Shown piece after piece: positions 57,951 through 64,000 of a stretch of 64,000 bases of DNA. Source of the stretch: Dendrobium chrysotoxum (lineage: Eukaryota > Streptophyta > Magnoliopsida > Asparagales > Orchidaceae); assembly GCA_019925795.1 (NCBI GenBank), contig CM034298.1, positions 26,961,556 to 27,025,555 on the forward strand, given 5' to 3'. The notes beneath the pieces were generated by a model. That model searched no databases. It had not been told where the DNA came from and worked only from the letters and a program-made list of their open reading frames with translations. Every line of letters begins with the position of its first letter. Positions within the stretch are counted from its first letter, which is position 1. Both the position numbers and the translations under genes were made by a program.

Positions 57951-59165
57951 TCAGAAGTAGGAAGAACCTTGATCTTGTGGAGGTGGTGGTGGTGGCTGGA
58001 ATAACTCGTGAATGGTAGAAAATTTTTCATTGAACCATGCTAGATCTACCTCACATTGCTGCTAGATCGACTTGCGGTGTTGCTACAGTAGGTCATACTA
58101 CTACTGATACATGTGCATGATCTCCTAGTGCTACTACAGATGTAGCTCAAAATGTATCTGAAAAAACTGATGCTACTTGTGAAGCCACACCCAATATTGA
58201 GTAGTCTCCTGATATTGCAATCTGATTGTAGTTCCAAGCGGTCTAAATGCTCCACTACCTAGTCGTAGTTATGTGAGTGGGGAGTAAGAGTTGGTGCTGG
58301 AACTCTCCTGCCTCCTCTGGCTCAACATCCACCACATAACATCCGTAGCGGCATCTATCACTTGGAGGACATAAAAGGAGATGGAGTAAAATGATAGAAG
58401 ATTATTAGGTGGTGAAGGATATTGCATGTGTATTTGGATTCCAGGATGAAATATATAAGGTGACCAGGTGCTAGATTTTTCTTACATTTATTCTAAAGAT
58501 TATGAATGCTAGTTAAATTTTTAATGTAGCAGATAATCAGGTTCGCTGCATTGAATTCAATTTTGGACATAATAAAATATGTCATAAGGGATAGAAGGGG
58601 TGTGTTGTTGACCCTATCACCTTCTTTAGTAATTAATTTATTGTGATGGATCTGCTAGATTATATGGGCATCTTAAACTAGGGTATATACTAAAGTAGCA
58701 TGATTATTCAATAGAGTATCGCTTAGGGTTAAATTCTCTTAGGTCCAGTAATAGCAAGGAATAAAGGTAATAGAGTGTGCTTTAAGGTGAATAGTGGATT
58801 GATGTAGGATTCAGTCAAAATCTTTATAGGTGATTTATATAGGTCTCCTATAAATAAAAGATTGAAGGGTTGTCCCTTCACTATTGACTCTAAGGCTAGC
58901 TAAAAATTTAAAGAGCAATTTAGAGTTGAAGGGGAAAGCTATGGTTAGAATGAAGTGGAGTGTAGTGTCGACAAAGAGCTTCGAAGCTAAAAGTTAAGGA
59001 CTTCCTGATTGATGAATTTGGATGGAGTTATCCTGGCAGCCTCGTACTGGTGGTAGGCTTTTTATCAGTGGCTTCATGAAATTGAGAGTCTACAGGATGT
59101 CAAGAAGAGCTGCCTACTAGAGCCCTATAATGCTTTCCTCTCTGACTATTTAAGAACTATGAGCT
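57951..59165 (-). pseudogene. ORF3 of element D
   Basis: This is heavily decayed but recognisable by its ends. Near 59060-58980 the minus strand reads YEAARITPSKFINQEVLNF, matching element E, and the C-terminus reads QPPPPPPQDQGSSYF before TGA at 57951-57953. Poly-Gln/His stretches replace much of the coiled-coil part. The start is not certain. Confidence 0.58.
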
Positions 59166-59225
59166 AAGTGCTGGGAGAGATAAAAAGGATTACTGTTGTG
59201 ATTGAAAACTCTAGACCTCCCTCTC

Positions 59226-59234
59226 CTTAAATAG
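59226..59234 (-). promoter_or_regulatory. TATA-like box ahead of ORF3, element D
   Basis: CTATTTAAG on the minus strand, about 65-70 nt before the ORF3 region and next to the palindrome remnants at 59265-59650. Confidence 0.48.
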
Positions 59235-59264
59235 ATTTTAGGCTATTTACAGAATACAATCTAA

Positions 59265-59650
59265 ATCATATAGTATGACCATAAGAAGTTAATTCATCTA
59301 GGCTGTCTAATAAAAAAAGTTGATCAAATCATACAGTACGATCGAAATCATACTAGATGATCTTCGTTAAGTTGATCGTCCCGAAGAATCAGCCTATACA
59401 ATCTTTGACTAAGGCATCATACTATATGAATAGGTTTTTGTATAGGTGTTGTGAAATTAAATATCATACTGGCCAAATTGATTTTATCCACCAGCTAATT
59501 ACATGTGGATTGTACAGTACAAAATTGGTCGTCATATAGTATAATAACCAATTATAGGTCTAATCTAGGCCATTGATTTCATGAATAATGAAGATGTATA
59601 GAGATGTGAGGATCATATAGTACGATGTGGGTTTGTATGATATGAGGTGG
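59265..59650. repeat. Palindrome array remnants between pol and ORF3, element D
   Basis: Decayed ATCATAC-A-GTACGAT/ATGAT words (for example near 59330 and 59615), intermediate between the A-type and B/C-type motifs. Confidence 0.6.
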
Positions 59651-59843
59651 ACTTTTTTTTTTAAGTTTTCATAATTTTTTTTATTTTGAATTTTTTAGGT
59701 GTGTAATAATCAGGGAACTTTTACTAACTAGAAATAAAAGATAAATAGACCAAAACAAAGAGAAAAAACTCAAAATCATAACAAACATAAAAACACACAA
59801 ACCATATATCTACACAGGTTATTGATTTCACTTCTATCCTAAA

Positions 59844-60566
59844 CTAAGCATGAATATCAATGACACCTAATTTAAGTCTCAATGTGCTAAAGGTGTCATA
59901 GTTTAAGGGTTTAGTGAAAATGTTTGCCAAGTGATCCTCAGTTGCTTTATGATGTAGTTCTATATCTCCCTTAGCTATATGATCTCTAATGAAATAATGT
60001 CTAACGTCGATATGCTTAGTGCAGAAGTGTTGAATTAGAATTTTGAAAATGTATATGGAACTAGTGTTATCACACATGATTAGAATGGTCCCTACAGTTA
60101 GTCCAAGGTCAAGACTTTTTTGCTTTTGCTATAAGACTTGAGCAACACAGCAACCTATAACTATGAATTCTGCCTCAATAGTGGATCGAGCTAGTGAGTT
60201 TTGCTTTATACTAGACAAACAAACTAATGATTATACTATGAGTTGATAGGTTCCAAAAGTACATTTTTAATCTATTCTACACCTTATAAAGTCTGGGTTT
60301 GAATATCTAATAATTTCAAATGAAGAGCTATATTTAGGATACCGGATACCTAAATTTTAGGTGCATAGGAGGTATATAAGGATTCTCTTAATTGTTATCA
60401 TATGGGATTCTTTGGGATTAGCTTGGAATCTAGCATAAAGACAAACACTAAATATTATATTTAGCCTACTAATAGTAAAATACATAAGTGATCCTATTAT
60501 TAAATTATACATTTTTTGATTAACTGATTTTACACTTGTATCATTACATAATTAAATAATATAGCT
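59844..60566 (-). pseudogene. pol: RNase H and end of RT, element D
   Basis: The open segment 60077-59844 reads MCDNTSSIYIF, HIDVRHYFIRDHIAKGDIELHH, ANIFTKPLN and ends GVIDIHA. Further up, decayed frames match the IIRYSNPDF and RFQANPKESHM region of RT/RNase H until the E LTR cuts in at 60567. Confidence 0.78.
60562..60566. repeat. Expected left target duplication of element E (TAGCT)
   Basis: The five bases before the LTR start. The partner lies outside the window, so this is predicted from position only. Confidence 0.45.
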
Positions 60567-62287
60567 TGAAAGTTCATAAGGGTTGTTAAACCCTAAAGAA
60601 CTAGCTTGGAGGCTAACCAAGAGAGGGGTGAATTGGTTATTTTAAAAATTCTTTAACAAAATGAAAAACAGAAAACCACTTGATGCAGAAGCAAATCAGT
60701 TTCACAATAATAAAAATTTTAGAGATTTTAAACATAGAATAATTCATAGAAAAATATAAAAATTAAATGCAGAAAAGTAAATAGAAAGAACACACCAAAA
60801 TTATAGTGGTCCGGTCAACATGACCTACATCCACTCCCCAGAAACCTCCTTTTTAGGTATTACACTAAAAGTAGTGTCTCTCTTTTACCCCCACAGCAAG
60901 ACGGAGAAGCTCTTACAAAATCTTTCCACCGACCCGATGAGGCTGAGTACCTTGAATCCTTTTATGACCTCCTAGAGTAGGTAGAGAACCTAGAAATCCT
61001 TTTACTCCTTCTTGGAGTAGGCAGAGAACATTGGAATCCCTTTACTCCCTCTTGGAGTAGGCAGAGAACCTTGATCTGATGCTGATGAAAGTCTCCCCCA
61101 GAGCAACCAAGGAGCCAGGCAAGCAACTTGAAGAAGATGGTGGAAACCTTGATTGGAGCAACCTTTGTAAATCCCTCATAACTCCCCCTCACAAGAATCT
61201 CTCTTTCCTAAGCTCTCCCCTTCCTTCTCTAAGCTTTCTCCTAAGACCGCTCAACAGTAAAAGATTTCTCTCAAGACCATATGAGAGCTTAAATAGAGAG
61301 CCTCTGAAAGAAGCTCTTTTTTTCAATTTATCGTCAAAGATTATTTGGTATGATCATGAGATCGTCCTGTACGATTAATACAAAATAGCACATTCAGTCA
61401 GTACGAACTACTTTGGTATGTACAATTAATTCAAGTATTTGTATGGATCATCCTAGATGAATAGTTCATGAGGCTCTATTGATCTTCCAGTATGATAGTT
61501 AATGATTAAACATCATCCCACACAGCAATCGATTCATCCTATATAAAGGAGGGACATTATCCTGGATGATTAGTTGATATATTATAGCTTTCATCCTGTA
61601 CGATGGGTGACTATTAAATATCATACCATGCTAGGATTGTTTATACATTACGATCATCTCCGATCATCTTATATAATATGATTGATCAATTTAATAAAAA
61701 TTAGTCTCCTAATCACATGATCAATTTAGGCATGATTATCACAAATTATCTAGTACGATAGAGATCGTACTGTACAATTAGAGTACAATTTGTATATTAA
61801 GAAATTACCTAAATTATGATTAGCAGCTATTTTTTATGTGAATGGTTGATCATCCTATAAGATCTGAATTATCTAATATGATTAGTTAATTAATCTCACT
61901 TAATAATGGGTGCCCTAACCATGGTTTTTTGCATAACTGATCATCCAGTATGATATATATTATACTGTATGATTAGTTCAAAAATAAAAAAAAATTAACT
62001 CATTAACTCACCCTCTTGAGTGTGTGTGTGTAAGGTTACTTAGCTTGGGGTCCACCAGATGCATGACTTGACTCAAGAAAGGTAAAAAATACATTAAAAT
62101 TGAAATTATAGATAGACTCAACTGTAGTCTACCTGATCTTGAGCTGATTGGCATTGTAAGTGAACTTGTGGACCTGAAAAGTTAGTGAGTAGGGCAAACA
62201 AAATAGATATGCAATCATAATATTAATAAGAAGATAATAATATTTGTTATCATCAAAATAATAATCCTTGGACCTAGATTTGCAACA
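60567..62287 (-). repeat. 3' LTR of element E
   Basis: It begins TGAAAGTTCATAAGGG on the plus strand, closest to the A LTR, and ends ..GATTTGCAACA. It holds the AATTCACCCC block complement, AGGCAGAGAAC repeat units (60975-61070), a TATA-like CTATTTAAG (61288-61296) and palindrome words (61330-61990). Confidence 0.86.
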
Positions 62288-62303
62288 ATCTCCCTCTTTT
62301 TTA
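62288..62303 (-). other. Polypurine tract of element E
   Basis: The minus strand reads AAAAAAGAGGGAGAT before the LTR. A second tract within CCTTTTG-N7-CAAAAGG lies at 62547-62574, and here the hairpin arms match perfectly. Confidence 0.83.
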
Positions 62304-62667
62304 TGATGGTAAACATTATTGTTAAAAAAATTTTAAAGCCCTTTGATATTCTCTGAAACTCCCCCTTAGAAAATAAAATTCTAAAAGTAAGGGGAGTTAA
62401 AAAAATTGTTTTTCTATATTTTATTTTATTTATTTTATTTTATTAAGAAAAGTACGAGACATAAGTAAAGACAAAAATAAATAAGCAGAAACAAAATTAA
62501 TTTTACTAAAACATAAGAGGCAAATAACACACTAAACAACACACTACTCCCCCTTTTGACATCACCAAAAGGAGGAAAATGAAAATACTAAATAGAACAA
62601 AGTAAGTACATCATCGAATGCAGAAGTAAAGACTAGTGCAAGCACAAAACCAAAAATAATGAGCAAA

Positions 62668-63727
62668 CTAGTAAAAGGTAGGATCCTGATCAGGTGGAAG
62701 TGGTAGAGGTGGTGGTTGAAAAAAGCACTAAATGAAAGCAAATTGCTCCCCAAATTAGGTTGCTACTGCTATTCTACATAGCTATTAAATCTAGCCTCCT
62801 CCTGGTCAAATCATTGAACTAGTGCATCATACTGAGTAAGTTGGTTTATCGTTGTGGGTGCTGGTATTGGTACTAGACCTCCCTCTAGTTCTTCTGGCCC
62901 ACGGTCATGAAAGTAAGCATGGCAATTAGTGGCACATTGAAGAACATGGAAAGATCTATTGGAATAGAAAATTGGAAGATGATCTAGTGGGGCATGGTAT
63001 TAAAAATTATGCTTGGATTCTAGGACAAAGGCAATGAGATGTCTTAAGGCTAGATTGGTCTATCTCTTATGGCGAGGATCTCTAATAATGGTTAGATTTT
63101 AAAGATAATGAATAATAAGGTTAGCATCATTGAAATAAATTTGAGCAATAATGAAGTAAGTTGCAAGAGAAAGAGTAGGAGTAATGTTTATCTTATCACC
63201 AGCTTTAGGAATGACGGTGTTTCTAAGTATGTGCTAGATGATTAGGGCATCTGGAACTAAGGTGTTGACATAGGGTATGTGGTAATTAACATTGGATTCC
63301 CTAAGAAAAATATGTGCTTGTGTCTAATTATACTCAGTGTAAGAAGCAACATGGTGAACTTTCTCACCAGTTGTGGAAAGGTGGAGGAACTCGTGGAAGT
63401 CCTGATAAGTGATTTCGATAGACCTTCTATTAACGAAGGTTGGAGGGTGTACCCTCACTATTAATGTGAAGGATGATAAAAAATTCAAAAAGGAGTTCTA
63501 AATTATTGGGATAGGCAAGTGTAAGGATGAAGCCAAGAGTGGTTTGGGCAAATAGATTGAGTACTTCGAAGGTCAAAACTTCCTGGTTGATAATTTTGGA
63601 TGGTGTAATCCTAGCAGCTTTGTATCGCTGATAAGCTTCTTCATCAGTAGCATCAATGAAGTGATGATAGATAATTCATCGAGAGGAACTACCCACTAGT
63701 GCCTGAGATCATTTACCACTAGCTATT
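62668..63727 (-). pseudogene. ORF3 of element E
   Basis: The initiator has become ATA at 63727 (IASGK, then TGA). Blocks: DEEAYQRYKAARITPSKIINQEVL, LFAQTTLGFILTLAYP, LELLFEFF, IPKAGDKINITP near 63195, and the C-terminal QPPPLPLPPDQDPTFY before TAG at 62668-62670. Frameshifts are scattered through it. It fits the A-type ORF3 and confirms the conserved C-terminus. Confidence 0.68.
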
Positions 63728-63805
63728 TTAAGAAGGAAAAGCTCAAGAGGAAAGTAGAAGATTTAGAGAATGGAATGGTATGGAGAATTCAAAGATTTTG
63801 GCTAG

Positions 63806-63814
63806 TTTAAATAG
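63806..63814 (-). promoter_or_regulatory. TATA-like box ahead of ORF3, element E
   Basis: CTATTTAAA on the minus strand, about 80 nt upstream of the ORF3 start position, next to palindromes at 63815-64000. Confidence 0.5.
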
Positions 63815-64000
63815 AATCATCCATATCATACTGGACGATCATGAGATCATACAGGATAATGTGGTGTAATCAATTCAACTAGATGATCAATTAAAAAAGT
63901 TCATCTGATTGTTTAGTATGATCAGATATCATACAGGACGATTAGACACAGGATGATCATCCCAAGGAGTCAGCCTGTACGATCATTGACTAAGTGGATC
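63815..64000. repeat. Palindrome array between pol and ORF3, element E (runs off window)
   Basis: ATCATACTGGACGATCATG, GATCATACAGGATAATG, ATCATACAGGACGATTAG and GATGATCATCC words, mixing the two palindrome classes. Confidence 0.75.

Larger units (their letters stand above)
56079..60566 (-). mobile_element. Sirevirus D (-), interrupted by element E
   Basis: It consists of 3' LTR 56079-57693, ORF3, a palindrome array and the RNase H end of pol. It is cut at 60566 by the LTR of element E, and the rest must lie beyond the window. The five bases before the LTR are TGAAC, the expected left target duplication. D is more decayed than A, B or C. Confidence 0.82.
60567..64000 (-). mobile_element. Sirevirus E (-), left part, runs off window
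   Basis: It consists of 3' LTR 60567-62287, polypurine tract, second tract, ORF3 and a palindrome array reaching the window end. gag, pol and the 5' LTR must lie beyond 64000. It is inserted in the pol of element D in the same orientation. Confidence 0.84.

Overview
The window is AT-rich plant nuclear DNA made almost entirely of retrotransposons. I see no host gene, tRNA, rRNA or CRISPR array. A plant origin is supported by four things: a plant-type LINE whose ORF1 has a DUF4283-like domain; Ty3/gypsy gag of the Tat/Athila and chromovirus kinds; at least five Ty1/copia elements of the Sirevirus (SIRE/Maximus) type; and primer sites matching plant initiator-Met tRNA (TGGTATCAGAGC). Sireviruses are known only from plants. 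I cannot name the species.

Layout. 1-4300: broken LINE on the minus strand, cut by the window start. 5327-6115: orphan Sirevirus gag piece (+). 6640-8540: Tat/Athila-like gypsy gag-protease remnant (-). 8541-11057: untranslated or unassigned DNA with a 124-bp TA microsatellite. 11058-54149: a composite Sirevirus 'A' (-) arranged LTR-internal-LTR-internal-LTR, with outer target duplications ATCAC/ATCTC. Its second internal region is split by Sirevirus 'B' (+, 26444-47931, target duplication TACCA). B is split twelve codons into gag by Sirevirus 'C' (-, 28136-39382, target duplication AAAAG). 54150-56078: gypsy chromovirus-like LTR end, polypurine tract and gag. 56079-60566: Sirevirus 'D' (-), interrupted by Sirevirus 'E' (-, 60567 to beyond the window end). 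Relative order of insertion: gypsy, then A, then B, then C; independently gypsy, then D, then E.

Each Sirevirus has gag (two CCHC knuckles around a long coiled coil), pol (protease, integrase, reverse transcriptase, RNase H) and a third gene, ORF3, between pol and the 3' LTR. ORF3 occupies the env-like position of this lineage, but the protein looks soluble: basic N-terminus, C-terminal coiled coil, and a proline-rich tail ending in a conserved DQ(G/D)..Y motif. All six copies in the window (A1, A2, B, C, D, E) keep the same plan.

The most interesting signal is non-coding. Arrays of short palindromes (ATCATCC-A-GGATGAT in A, D, E; TCGTAC-A-GTACGA in B, C) lie upstream of a TATA-like box in the LTRs. 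The same arrangement, array then TATA-like box, occurs a second time just ahead of the ORF3 start. This suggests that ORF3 has its own internal promoter copied from, or co-evolving with, the LTR promoter. Further conserved non-coding structures are a perfect small-hairpin array and a second polypurine tract embedded in a hairpin.

No copy is intact. C is best preserved: its open segments are long, and ORF3 has a single CGA-to-TGA stop.
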